NCBI GenBank assembly: GCA_002914805.1
Contig: JXTB01000076.1
Coordinates: 1,111,779 to 1,175,778 of the forward strand
Source: Parasponia andersonii
Taxonomy: Eukaryota > Streptophyta > Magnoliopsida > Rosales > Cannabaceae
Direction: 5' to 3'
Length of the DNA stretch: 64,000 nucleotides
Of the stretch, positions 1-10,579 are shown piece after piece. The position numbers were made by a program, and so were the translations under genes. Every line of letters starts with the position of its first letter. Within the stretch, counting starts at the first letter, position 1. The notes beneath the pieces are model-generated. The model worked only from the letters and a program-made list of their open reading frames with translations, made no database searches and was not told the origin of the DNA.

Positions 1-1518
1 GGAGTGCTGTCAACAACTTGTACTATGATACCTTCAAGAAGATAGGGTTGAGTAATAGTGATTTGAAACCCATTGTCACTCTACTCTATGGATTCACTGT
101 TGATAGCATATTGCCGAGGGGCATGATTGAACTAATGGTTAACATTGGAACTTATCCTAGACTTTCAACAGTAATAACTCAACTTTTGGTAGTAGATTGC
201 CCCTCCATATTAGATACTATATTCGGAAGGCCAACACTAAGGAAACTTCGAGCTATCACTTCAATTTATCATCTCGCCGTGAAGTTCCCAACCCAACACG
301 GAGTAGGTGAAGTGCGAGGCAACCAGTATGACACGCGAACTTATTATAACAATTCTTTGAAACTGGCAATGAAAGAGATAACACCTCACACTACAATGGT
401 CTAGCTACATAAAGAAATGTCAGGCAAAATGTCAATCGAAGACCTCAACCCTCAAGAGATCGATAGAAAGGTCAAGGTTGGACCCATAAAAGACTTGGAA
501 GATTTGTTAATCGATGAGCCCTCGAAGGTATTAAAAATCAGAGCGAAGATTCAAGAATCTGTGTGAGCAGCACTAGTTGCATTCCTTAAAGCGAACTTGG
601 ATGTCTTCGCATGGCAACATTCGGATATGGTAGGGATTGAACTGAATATTATGTGCCATTGCCTTAATATTGATACAACGAAGAAGCCCATGCGACAAAA
701 AAAAAGGGCAATGGTTCCAGAATGCTACGTCGCATTGAAAGGAGAGGTAGAGAAGTTACACGAAATTGGATTCATTAGGGAGTTTTTTTACTCGAACTAG
801 CTTGTGAACCCAATTTTAGTGTTTGGTGAAGAAACCTAACAGAAAGTGGAGAACTTGTATTGATTTTACTGATCTTAACAAATTGTGCCCGAAAGGCAGT
901 TTCCCACTTTCGAGAATCGACCAACTTGTAAATGCAACGTCGGGGCATGAACTGCTAAGTTTTATGGATATGTATTCTAAATAAAATCATATCCCCATGT
1001 ATGAGTTAGATGAGGAGCATACCTTGTTCATCACTGACTGAGGATTATATTGTTACAAGAAGATCTCCTTCGGACTCATCAACGCTGGAGTAACTTATTA
1101 ACGTCTTGTCAACATGATGTTTCCAAAACAGATTGGCAAAATAATGGAGGTATACGTTGATGACATGTTAGTGAAGTCAAAGAAAGCTGAAGATCATGTC
1201 AAGCATCTTGATGAGATGTTCAAAATTCTTCGGAAATATCAGATAAAGCTGAACCCCCAGAAGTATGCATTTGGAGTAGTATCTGAGAAGTTTTTGGGGT
1301 TCACGGTCAATTAACAGGGTATTGAAGCTAGCCCTCAGAAGATACAAGCACTGATTGACATGCAATCACCTCACAAACCGAAAGATGTACAGAGCCTAAC
1401 TAGAAGAGTAGTTGCACTGAGCCGATTCGTATCAAGATCAATTGAGAAATTCCAAGCATTCTTCGAGGTGTTGAAGGGTTCAAAGAAGTTCTAGTAGACG
1501 AAGAAGTACAAGATTTAT
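1..1518 (+). mobile_element. Ty3/gypsy retrotransposon pol relic, truncated by the window edge
   Basis: Reading on the plus strand, codons 18-404 give the protease-RT linker typical of Tat-type gypsy polyproteins, including FGRPTLRKLRAITSIYHLAV. Positions about 420-800 give the run-up to reverse transcriptase (DVFAWQHSDMVGI). Positions 840-1314 give RT, with TCIDFTDLNK, the active-site YVDDMLVKS (about 1155-1180) and LNPQKYAFGV. Positions 1315-1490 continue towards RNase H (ALIDMQSPHKPKDVQSLTRR). Stops interrupt it, for example at 798-800 (N-stop-LVNP, family Trp) and in ITD-stop-GLYC (family Arg), so it is dead. Homology stops near 1518 with no RNase H or integrase. The minus-strand element at 48261-54005 carries the same pol sequence in closely related form, so both belong to one family. 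Gag and the 5' LTR would lie left of the window. Confidence 0.9.
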
Positions 1519-1553
1519 ATTATCTATTAAAAATATTCAAAACTTCAAAACAA

Positions 1554-1780
1554 CTGACCAGTTGAACCAACTAAACTAATCCAATCTACTAAATTTAGTT
1601 GTGCTTTTTGTATATGCACATTATTGAAGATACATATACTTATAATTTTAGGCATATTTTTACCCTACATCTGACCAATTGAACCAGCTAAATTAATCCA
1701 ATCTACTAAATTTAGTCATGTTGCTTGTATATGCACATTGAAGATACATATACTTATAATTTTATGCATGTTTCTACCCT
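1554..1780. repeat. Tandem duplication, about 117-bp unit, two copies
   Basis: Both copies begin CTGACCA(G/A)TTGAACCA and run through CCAATCTACTAAATTTAGT and ATACATATACTTATAATTTTA to a TACCCT end. Copy 1 is 1554-1670 and copy 2 is 1671-1780. They differ by scattered substitutions and a 3-bp gap, so the duplication is not very recent. It lies just past the broken end of the gypsy pol relic. No coding potential is visible. Confidence 0.85.
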
Positions 1781-2279
1781 TGCTTTCACTAAACACTTTC
1801 ATATCTTCTTCTCTACAGTTTCTTTCTCTTCATTTCTTCTTCGACAAAGAGAAAAGATCATATTATCCTCTTCATTAGGATTTACTTAATTTTTTTAAAA
1901 TAATCTTTCCATTTGTGTCAAGGTCTTTGTTCTCATAAATCTATTCTTATGGGTATGTCATCCAGTCAGATCCTAAATCTGTGTAGGTTTTATTTACTTA
2001 TGTTATTATTATGGTTTTTTTCTAGATATGAACCTTTTATAATCTAAATCTGAAAAATTTTTTATCGTCATTGAAGATCGCTTTTTGCGGAAGATCCATC
2101 ATGGTATCAATTAAAAGAATTAAATTAGGTGATGGAGAGGAATTTCAAAGAACGAAAGAGGTTTCTTTATTAGAGCTCGAATTATGTCCCCTGTGGATCT
2201 GTATGCATGTGGTTAACCACAACTCGTGAACACTTATTTCCTCTATCGACGTCGATCAAATTCAAATGTTCAATCGATT
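1781..2279. other. Non-coding stretch, nothing recognised
   Basis: AT-rich sequence with no convincing ORF, splice pattern or terminal repeats. It separates the tandem duplication from the MITE-like repeat. Confidence 0.5.
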
Positions 2280-2513
2280 GCTAACTACTATAGTTTTTCT
2301 ATAGTATGATCTTGTTGANTTTTTTTTAACCGTTAGATCATATAATTTAACGACTATCATAATTTGAGTAGTTGAAATAATAATAATAATAATAAATACT
2401 CATTATTTAATTTTTTTTGTCTCTAACTTTTATTATGAAAAGATGTATTTGATGAATTTTAATTGAACAAAATAATACCTATGGATAGATTATAATACTT
2501 ATTGGATTGGTGC

Positions 2514-2516
<3 letters not shown>
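2280..2516. mobile_element. MITE-like repeat, partial copy (family also at 22732)
   Basis: This stretch shares ordered blocks with 22732-22970: AACCGTTAGATCATAT near the left, a Lys-tract-like ATGAAAAGATG block, then ATACCTATGGATAG and TATTGGATTGGTGCC immediately before a TA microsatellite. The left terminal repeat is not clear here, so the copy is probably truncated or diverged. An ambiguous base (n) is at 2319. No protein is encoded. Confidence 0.5.

Positions 2517-2549
<33 letters not shown>
2517..2549. repeat. (TA)n microsatellite
   Basis: Uninterrupted TA dinucleotides directly after the MITE-like repeat. The same arrangement (element end then TA run) is seen at 22970-23006, consistent with insertion into TA-rich targets. 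Confidence 0.95.
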
Positions 2550-2551
<2 letters not shown>

Positions 2552-2874
2552 TACATGTTAAGAGCTTTTTTCTTTTTTGGATTTAGGAGAAATTGGAGTG
2601 CCTTTTTCTTATACTTCATTATAGTAATTGCCTTTTTTTTCCCCTTTTTTTTTCCTTTGTTTTTTCGTTTTATATTGGGTAAATCTGATATTGGAAAACG
2701 GACATCTATTTCAAGGAGGCCCAAAGTTCAGCCATTTTGCAAAGATCAAATTAATGCAAAAATTGTGTATGTATCCCATGGATTTTTATTTATTTAGTTA
2801 TTTTGTGATCGCATGAACATACTCATATATTATAATTTGCAGGAGTAGAGTAGAAGCAGAAAGAATTTCAGGTG

Positions 2875-2949
2875 GAGCGAACGGAAGGATTCCAACCTCC
2901 GAATAGCAGGACCAAAACCCGTTGCCTTACCACTTCCAGTCGTACGCCC
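2875..2949 (-). pseudogene. trnQ-UUG: Plastid-type tRNA-Gln(UUG) pseudogene
   Basis: On the minus strand the sequence reads GTGGTAAGGCAACGGG, then TTTTGGTCCTGCT with a UUG anticodon, then ATTCGGAGGTTGGAATCC. This follows the plastid tRNA-Gln(UUG) D-arm, anticodon arm and T-arm closely. The 5' part has extra bases before the D-arm and the acceptor stem no longer pairs well. The T-loop has GGTTGGAAT where GGTTCGAAT is expected. This is therefore a decayed organelle-derived fragment in nuclear DNA rather than a working tRNA gene. The boundaries of the organelle insert around it could not be set; plastid psbK or rps16 sequence was not recognised in the flanks. Confidence 0.75.
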
Positions 2950-3021
2950 GGAATGGAATGAAATGTTTGCAGAGGTTACTTTTACTGCGCCCGATCGAAC
3001 CCATAAATAGCAAAGTGCCAA

Positions 3022-3413
3022 CCACTAATATACATGTTTTTCTCAACTATTATACAAGTTAATGCAACAGCATCTGTTTATTCAACATCGCGTAATAGAG
3101 TAACAATTCTACATGGATCCATATTATTACAAGGCAAAATGCAGTAAATTCCTCATCGAGCACTACGGAGGAGCCGCACAAAATAGTATTTAGACCCCTA
3201 AAATACATATTCGTTGTCAACTTAAAGTAAACTCATTAATCTAAACGAAGTAAATTGTCAATTGTGGACGTCAAACTCGCAAAATTCATACGTAGGTATG
3301 AAAATTTTCATGTACAAATCTGTGACGTACAGGTTTTACACATTATATGGTTAACAAGAACAATGCAATCAACAAATCCAGCATATAAATTCACTCTTAA
3401 TTTATCTACACAA
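3022..3413. other. 3' flank of the MACPF gene
   Basis: AT-rich sequence downstream of the stop codon on the minus strand. It must hold the 3' UTR and poly(A) site, but no canonical AATAAA could be assigned with confidence. No other gene is visible. Confidence 0.5.
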
Positions 3414-5717
3414 TCAACAGTAATCTAACAATGCAAACTTTACATGCAAACTGATTTTGCCTCCATCTTTCACTAGCTTAGCAGCCGTTACCAACCAATG
3501 TCCCGGAGCATCATGTGGCCCTCGTACCACCTCAGCCGTCTCCACAAATCTACGAAGCTTTGCCGATCGATTAGATGAGGGGGGGCCATCTGGATAAACG
3601 CCAGAGTTAAGGACGGCCTGCGCCTGCTTCTGATGATCTGTAGTTGTTTTCTGGGTGAATGTAAATGTTGTACTCAAATTGGTGAGGAAATTCGATTTGT
3701 GAGAAGTTTCCGGCGCAGCAGACCACTCTGTCTTCTGGATAGAACAAGTGGGTAAATGGGTGTAGAGCAAACGGAGGTGGAGTATGGTCTTGGGCCACTT
3801 CCCTTTGCTAATAAGCTGTGCTCCTGTCACAATATAGACTCCACTTGAATCTCCCTTCAACCAGTTTGGATCGTGTTTAACCACTGATGTGCAAATATTT
3901 GAGTATTTCTTCCATCTGATTGGTTCTAGAAATTGATCACTAAATTCGTAGTCATCGGAGCCTCGCCAATAGCATGGCCTGTTTTTGCTGCTCTTAGCCA
4001 ATGAAATGTTCATGGTATTTGGAAGGCTTGAGAGATGCTGCACATGAAGTGATAACTGATTGCATTTTTTCCCTTCCAGGTACAGCCGCAAACCAACAAC
4101 TGGTTTCTGATCAGTTGAAACCTGAAATGGCACAAAAAATATAAACTTAAAAATGTACCGTCTAATGAGGGGGAAAAAACAAAGAACAAAACAAACAATA
4201 TAGAAGATTGATTAGGCTTATTTGGATAAACTAACTCCATTAAGGGAAAATCAAACCTAAGCGAAACGGGATATCAGGAAGGGATGAAAAATAAAACAAA
4301 AGAAAGAGCAGAAAATAACCTACAATAACTAAATAAGTAGTTGCTCGAGAGCAAATAGCGGGATATGCTACTCTGGGGACCTTATAAAGGACTGCAACAG
4401 GAACATTATCTTATAAGCAGCTGTGGTACACAGTCCGAGAGCAAGTAATGATCTCAATGAACTCAGCATCTTGGAGTACCCAAGTTGATGAACATGATAT
4501 GGACAATAGATGTTGGACAACTTCTTTTATTTTCCATTGAAGAGACGCTGGCAACTTTAAATCGTGAAGAATATCAAGGAAACAACTAATCCAATTTTTA
4601 AGTGTATCAGAGTAACCACGTAATCCAATGCCCTCACTTAAGTCCACATCACATAGAACGAGGAATAATTGGATGATTCCACTCTTAATGAAACAACCCT
4701 CTGAAAGATAATTTTAAAATTTCAGGTTTGTTGTTTGTGCTTTATTTTGAGTGTACTACAGGTGGCAATAGCTATTTGCCCTATTAGCCTGCCCCAATTG
4801 CCTTGTCTCCAATTAGGTGCAAAACTAACTCAAGCGTAAATCTAAATGAGAGGAGAACTAACTTGAACGTAATTTAGATCTCAATAAGGACTCATGAATT
4901 ATCCAAATATTCCCATTTAACAGAATTGAGTCATGATTGTGCAACCCCAGAAACAACTACCAACCTTCCATCTCAACTATTCTCTTTCGTATAATGACAA
5001 GCACTCATCTGCTGGACCTCTGCGATCATAGCCTATGTGGCAGCTGTGCCTAGTATCCACAATTCAACCAAATTCAGACCCCCAAAAACAAATCAAAATC
5101 ACCACAGCACTACTCCAACATATCATAATTGAATCATTCAGCTCAATCAATCAGAGCCACCAACATCCATGTTTTCAAAATCACCACAGCACCGTCCGCT
5201 ACGTGAACCTTTAAGCATCTAATAAGATATTAGTGCTTACTGTTTAGCTTCTATTTTAATATCATGAAAAGAAATCTCTGCAAATTTAGGTGCGGAAAAT
5301 GGTGCACTAGAATGCATCAATGCCCTGGTTAGGTTCAACTAAATAACTAGCCACGGTAACTCAGAGACATGTAAAGGAGATTGCAGATATTGCGTAAAAC
5401 ATAAATCAAACCCATCTTTTACGGTCAAGTCTTCAGACTTTGAAAAGTAGAAGGGTTTAAGATAAATATAAAATATCAGGTTCCACCTTGGGCCACAGGG
5501 TTAGTTCTTCAATTAAAAAAGAAAAGAGAGACTAAAAGTTTCTGTTTCCTTCTCCTATTCATTTGATAGGAATCACAAAATGCAGTTGGAATAACTATAT
5601 GCAAATACATAATTCTTTACTTACAAAGTTTGGCCGTCTGTGTGAGAGAGTGGTTATGGGACCTATTTGCATAGAAACACATGTACATGGATGTTTGCAC
5701 GTGTACGGTGTGTCTGT

Positions 5718-5755
<38 letters not shown>

Positions 5756-8178
5756 GTAAATGATAATTACCTGAGTAGAGCAGACATTGAGTTTTGAACC
5801 CAAGAAACTAAATTGTAAAGACGGGCAAACAGCCTCTCTTCTTTGATGTCGGAGAGGCAGCTCACAAAACATAGGTGCCCATTGCCTTGGAACTTGGAAC
5901 TCCAAGAAGTATTGTAAATCCTGCAGAGTTGGCTTGTCTGACCAAGAAAATAGTGAATAACTACAAATTTGATACCATCCAGCCAAAATCCATGAAAATT
6001 TTGACATTATTCTTTTTGGGAAGGGAGAAATGAAACTCGCAACTTATGCATAATAATACTTGGGCAGACCAAAATAAATGCCCAAGGGAAACTTCTACTC
6101 CCAAAGTTAATTTTCTGAGTACACTTGGTAGGGATATAAGCACTTACAGCGTAAATACAGATTGATTGCATGACTGAGATAGCCACTACCCGGAATGCCA
6201 TTAAGAAGTGAAATAATGGGAACGAACTTAAAATGGATGGCTTCTGGTTTAGCAGCCACAGTTTGAAGCCAATTGCAGTGACTGTGCAAGAACACATCCC
6301 CTCCTCTTTTTGAACAAATGACAGTGAGACCCTGTTAGTAAAAAAAAAAAGTTAGAATAATAATACAAATGGACTGCAATTCCTGTTCAATAAATCCTAG
6401 AAGTTCTTTGCTTACATCCTTGCTTGATGTTTCTGAAATACTGGTGAGCTGCATGGTATTTGACCGCAGTATACGATTGAAGACCTCAGGAACCTACAGA
6501 AATTAACTTGCGTTCATTAACAAATGTGTATAATAATAATATATAATAATAACAACAACAATATTACTGAGAAAAATACAGTAAAGCAGTATTAAAGAAT
6601 CATTACTTTGTGTTTGCCATCCCCTGTTTTCCTTTGCAGTAGGGAAGGGCTTCTACTATCTGAGAAAAGAATGTCCCCCAGATCCTCCAGGTGTCTTCTT
6701 AGATCAGCAGGAGGAATTGGTGATGAAGATTTTTGTCTAACACAAACTAAATCTTGACCTCCAACAGCCATCCCTACTATTATATGGGTTCCGTATGACT
6801 GGATAAACCTGCCTAATTAAATTGATTAGTATCGTAGCCAACTGAAAACCCGACAATGATGACTTTTTTCTTTTTCTTTTTTTTTTTGGGTGAAATTGAT
6901 ATTGTCCGAAGGACCATGAAAAAGAGTAAACATTACCTAGACAATGCAGCAGGATCCCAATGAGATGGAACAGACTTTTTCACTTCATCATGCAGCACTA
7001 ATGGAGAGGCTGTAAGGTGCAAGTTGTACAATGAGATGAAATAACCATCGAAAGCAAGATACTTGGTGTCCGCAACATCATGATACCAATCTCCACTTAA
7101 CTCAAATATAGCATTGAGATAGCCAGAAGGAACTTTTCCTTGAATTGAACATTTCTGATTAAGTAGCTCAGACATCTGAAGGGAAACAAAACAAATCAAA
7201 TTACGAAACATTAATCAAATCATACGGTCTAAAAGTCATAGTACAAACACACAAAAAGATTGTATATATCTATATCTATGTGTCCTTTAATCATAGTAAG
7301 AACATACACAAAAATTGTATATATCTATATCTGTGTGTCCTTTAAATTCATAATAACAACACCAAAATATGAATTGGCACGGCAAAAAAATTTGATAAAT
7401 TCACTCAGCACTAGTCTCATAAGATATTCATACTGTAAGTTTAATAATAATATGCATGCTAAAAGCTATTACATAAGTGATTCGATAGAGCACAATCCAA
7501 GTCATATCTACCAAAAATTCAGACTGATAGAGCCAGTAACTAAAGTGTTGCCAACGAAAAATACTTTCCATTTCCCAACAAGAAAGGAGGAAAAAAAAAA
7601 TCATCCAATTCTGGAAATTACCTCAATTTATCAAGAAAATTATTAGGTTAAAGTGACTATATGAAAATTTATGATTTTTTGCCACTAGATTGAGATACAA
7701 AGCACACTCCCTTCTTCCTCTGACCACTTTATGTATGAAAATTAATCACTTTTTCCACCACTAAAATTCATACTGAGTTACCCATCAACACAATCAATCA
7801 AGCGTGAGAAAATCACACAGATAAACAGAATTCAAACTAAAGAACCCAAAAAAAAAAAAATCTCACATGATTGAATTCAAGAACATCCGATTTGAACCGA
7901 ATTCGATCTCCCTTATCGCATCGAATATCCTCCGAAACCCCACAAATCGTAAGCCCTCCACCACTGCCAGGAATCAAAACATCCCTCTTGTTAGCCTCAT
8001 CGAGCACCACCAACCTTCCAGCTCCATTTCCCCCCAACCCTTTAGCGAATTTCAACCTGAAATCACTGCTGAGATCAAACCCTTTTCCCAAAGCTTCCAG
8101 AGCCATCAACCCAACTGGTTTCTCCTTCACTTTCTCAATCTCCATAGCCGACTCCTCCTCCTCCATCATCCTCCCCAT
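3414..8178 (-). CDS. MACPF domain-containing protein (CAD1/NSL1/At1g14780 family), seven exons
   Basis: Exons on the minus strand are 8178-7867, 7175-6937, 6808-6607, 6493-6416, 6331-6148, 5937-5771 and 4121-3414. Every junction is GT-AG and all join in frame to 1890 nt, or 629 residues, the usual family length. The start is the first ATG of the exon (MGRMMEEEE). The N-terminus reads ALGKGFDLSSDFRLKF and RCDKGDRIRFKSDVLEFNH. The MACPF signature is SYGTHIIVGMAVGG, about residues 188-201, split from exon 2 by an Arg codon across the junction. Exon 5 gives PGSGYLSHAINLYLR. The large last exon gives the plant-specific C-terminal region (GLRLYLEGKKCNQL, YIVTGAQL, SPGHWLVT-like, LHVKFALL). Plant MACPF proteins of this type are known as regulators of salicylic-acid-linked immunity and cell death; no signal peptide is visible. 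Intron 6 (4122-5770) is long and holds a GA microsatellite. No disabling change was seen. Confidence 0.93.
5721..5753. repeat. (GA)n microsatellite in intron 6 of the MACPF gene
   Basis: Pure GA dinucleotide run about 18 bp inside the intron from the donor site (donor GT at 5770-5769). On the transcribed strand it is a CT run, so it lies close to a splice donor and may vary in length between individuals. Confidence 0.95.
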
Positions 8179-8199
8179 AACAAACAGAAAAAAGCTTCT

Positions 8200-8223
8200 T
8201 CACAGAGCAGAGCAATAACCCAT
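8200..8223 (-). promoter_or_regulatory. Short upstream ORF in the MACPF leader
   Basis: On the minus strand an ATG at 8223 opens a seven-residue ORF (MGYCSAL, then TGA ending at 8200). It ends 21 nt before the main ATG at 8178. An ATG at 8322 is in the same frame and would extend it to 40 residues, but that codon lies only about 13 bp from the TATA box and is probably upstream of the transcription start. A short uORF of this kind can lower translation of the main frame; an effect here is inferred, not shown. Confidence 0.5.
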
Positions 8224-8334
8224 ACACAAAAGCTCCCTCCGAAGCTCGGCGAAGGAGGGGAAGCAGAAGGAGAAGGAGAATTCAAGCGAAAATGGAGATG
8301 AGTCAGAGATGGAAGCAGACATGGTAGACGAGTG

Positions 8335-8342
8335 TATTTATA
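8335..8342 (-). promoter_or_regulatory. TATA box of the MACPF gene
   Basis: TATAAATA on the minus strand, in the context GCATATAAATACACTC. It lies about 157 bp upstream of the start codon and predicts transcription starting near 8305-8312, giving a leader of about 130 nt rich in CTTC motifs. Confidence 0.65.
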
Positions 8343-8491
8343 TGCAGGGAAGATGTTTTGACGAAATGTTTGAACGAAACCGATAAGAGTTGAATTTTGC
8401 AGCTTCTTACGTATAAAGAGTAGTAAAACTAGAAAAAAGCAAAAATTATAGAGAGAGCCTGGTGCTGGCGTGGCATGTTGATGAAGACAAA

Positions 8492-8494
<3 letters not shown>

Positions 8495-8529
<35 letters not shown>
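8495..8529. repeat. (GA)n microsatellite upstream of the MACPF promoter
   Basis: Pure AG/GA run about 150 bp upstream of the TATA box. It reads as CT in the direction of transcription. It could act as a GAGA-type promoter element or simply be a length-variable microsatellite. Confidence 0.95.
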
Positions 8530-8533
<4 letters not shown>

Positions 8534-8539
8534 CCACGT

Positions 8540-9748
8540 GATTTTGACGATTGACTAAGTGTGGGCAAAATAGCCAAAAAAGCTGCTGCTCTTCTAATCT
8601 ACAAAGTCAAACTATTGCTGCTTCTTTAGATTCATTACCTAATCACTCTACCCATTACCTACTACTACCACCACCTTCCTTTATGCCTGTATTTAAGGTA
8701 TTAATAGTTTCTTTTCTTTCTTTTTCCCTTTTGTTGAATCTTATTTTTAGTTTTCAAAGAGTAACTAAATTCTATTTTGGTTTGAATTCAGAGAAAATAA
8801 AATTTCAACTTTCAACTCTCTCGACGAAAAATTAAAATTATGACAGTCCAAGTTTGATCAGTGACATGCCATAACTATATAGAGTCTAGTTCAAGCCCAA
8901 AAAAAAAAAAAAGAAAAGAAAAACTGTCTGGAATCTAGGATACTGAAAATAAACATAATTTGATAATTAATTCTTAAAATATGAATAATGAAAGTTAGTT
9001 TTTATTTATTAATTTATTTGTTATGTATTCTGAGAGTCGGTTAGAAGCATGCACGAAGCCACTAAATGGCCAGTGGGGCTCGAAATTTTGTAAAAAAATT
9101 ATATACATATGTATATATTTATGTTTTTTTAAAAATAAATTCTTAGAAAGAAGAATATTTGTAACTAATTATATATAAGCTTTCCACTCCAAAGATTATT
9201 AGTCTCACAAATATATAATAATTTGCACGCTTTAGTTTAGATTTTTATCTTTTTTTTTTTGAAAAAAATGTGTAGATTATTATTATTATTTGTTCTTTTA
9301 TAAATTAGGTTGAATTCAGTCTTTTTATTATGGAAAGGTTGAATTCACTTAAGTGAAATAGAAAAACCCAAAAAAATCCAAATTTTTATGGACCACCATA
9401 TCTAAAACACAAATTTTAGCCCAATTTAATAAATGTCTTGAACTGGGTTTAAAAAAATCAAACTGGGTGCTTAATTAATGGATCACAATTTAGTTGTTTA
9501 AATTGAAAAAATAGATCTTCAATAACTTTTGTTAATAAAAATATCTTTTATTAATAAAAATATGGTAACTTTATTGTCGTCTCTCTGTCTATACAGTATT
9601 TTTAAAATACCAAAAATCATTAGGGATAATTGTATTTAATAGCTATTAATTTTTCCATTTTGTTGTTAAACTCTAAGCCCTCGTTGACCAAAATTTCTAA
9701 CTTCATCCCTTGTTAGAAGTCAAAGTAAAACTTGTAAATATAGGGCTT
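8540..9748. other. Intergenic, no gene seen
   Basis: AT-rich sequence beyond the MACPF promoter. Open frames here are short and low-complexity, with no recognisable product. No terminal repeats were identified. Confidence 0.6.
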
Positions 9749-9895
9749 CTTTAAGCTAATTGGGACTAGCTTAGTTGTCTAAAATTTGAGGGATATGTGT
9801 GTGAGTTTAGAGACTTTGGTAGAATGTGTGCGTTATTTTTTTTAAAGTTTATAGTAAGTGATGATCATTAGTTAAAACTTACTTTTAAAAAAAAA
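9749..9895 (+). mobile_element. SINE-like dispersed repeat, copy 1
   Basis: It starts with an A-box-like GGACTAGCTTAGTTG and a B-box-like GTGAGTTTAGAGAC. It then has a T-rich tract and a 3' block AGTGATGATCATTAGTTAAA ending in poly-A. The same order (tRNA-like head, TTATTTTTT tract, AGTGATGATTAATTAAGTT-type block) recurs at 12003, 38208 and, inverted, at 42722. The order suggests a tRNA-derived SINE; no protein is encoded. Confidence 0.5.
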
Positions 9896-10183
9896 TATAT
9901 AGGACTTCTTTATTTTTTTTTTTCTAATTTGATATGGTATTTTTTACTTTTACTTTTATTTTCCTCTTTTATTTTCCTTTTTCTTATAAGGGTTGATGAG
10001 ATAGATAAGAAAAGTAAAAGAAAATATTACTACTATTATTATAATTAGAAAAATATTAAGCTTTGAATGGTATTAAACTAATGTTAAAGTTTTGTTTTAA
10101 TTCTTTATGTTTATAAATGAAAAGTTATATTAATTTTAAACGTTGTTAAGATATTCTCTAGTTTGAATACTAAAGTAGAATTG

Positions 10184-10579
10184 TATCTTTATGTGGCAGT
10201 CGTGCCTAGCAACAGATCTATGTCCTTGATTCACGTTTCCGTATCCCATGATATATTTTGTATAACTTTGTGTATATATATATATTCTTATTATAGGTGG
10301 TACTCTGATACCATGAAAAGAGAAAGACAAGAGAAGAACAAATATATATTTGTATATATTAATGTGTGTATTAGATAGCGTAAGACGTGGTTATCAAGAC
10401 TTATTGATAGTCGTGCCCTTGCTTGATGTTTTCATGTTCGGCTGATATAACCAAGATTATCGTAATTTGTCTTGAAGAGTTATAATATATTTTGTATAAC
10501 TACTCCGTTTTTGCTATAAAATACACACACCAATATATACAAATAGATATTTTGTTCTTCTCTCGTCTTTCTCTTTTCA
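10184..10579 (-). mobile_element. TRIM-like mini LTR retroelement (one 266-bp LTR plus primer-binding site)
   Basis: On the minus strand 10579-10314 begins TGAAAAGAGAAAGAC and ends GTCTTTCTCTTTTCA, as an LTR bounded by TG and CA. The next bases, 10313 leftwards, are TGGTATCAGAG, the standard primer-binding site complementary to the 3' end of initiator tRNA-Met. To the left, 10184-10290 repeats pieces of the LTR (AGTCGTGCC, and GATATATTTTGTATAACT matching the LTR near 10490). It may be a decayed second LTR after a very short interior, hence TRIM-like. The two ends of the LTR are inverted repeats of each other over about 65 bp, which is unusual. A MITE reading is possible, but it would not explain the primer-binding site. 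No target duplication was found. Confidence 0.55.

Noticed and set aside
4411..4647. 78-residue minus-strand frame inside MACPF intron 6
   Set aside because: Joining the flanking exons without it gives a full-length family member; no known domain seen.
5663..5763. Arg/Glu repeat peptides over GA runs
   Set aside because: Translation of a GA microsatellite in an intron.
7867..8301. 144- and 115-residue open frames on the plus strand
   Set aside because: Antisense shadows of MACPF exon 1, which is supported by homology and splicing.
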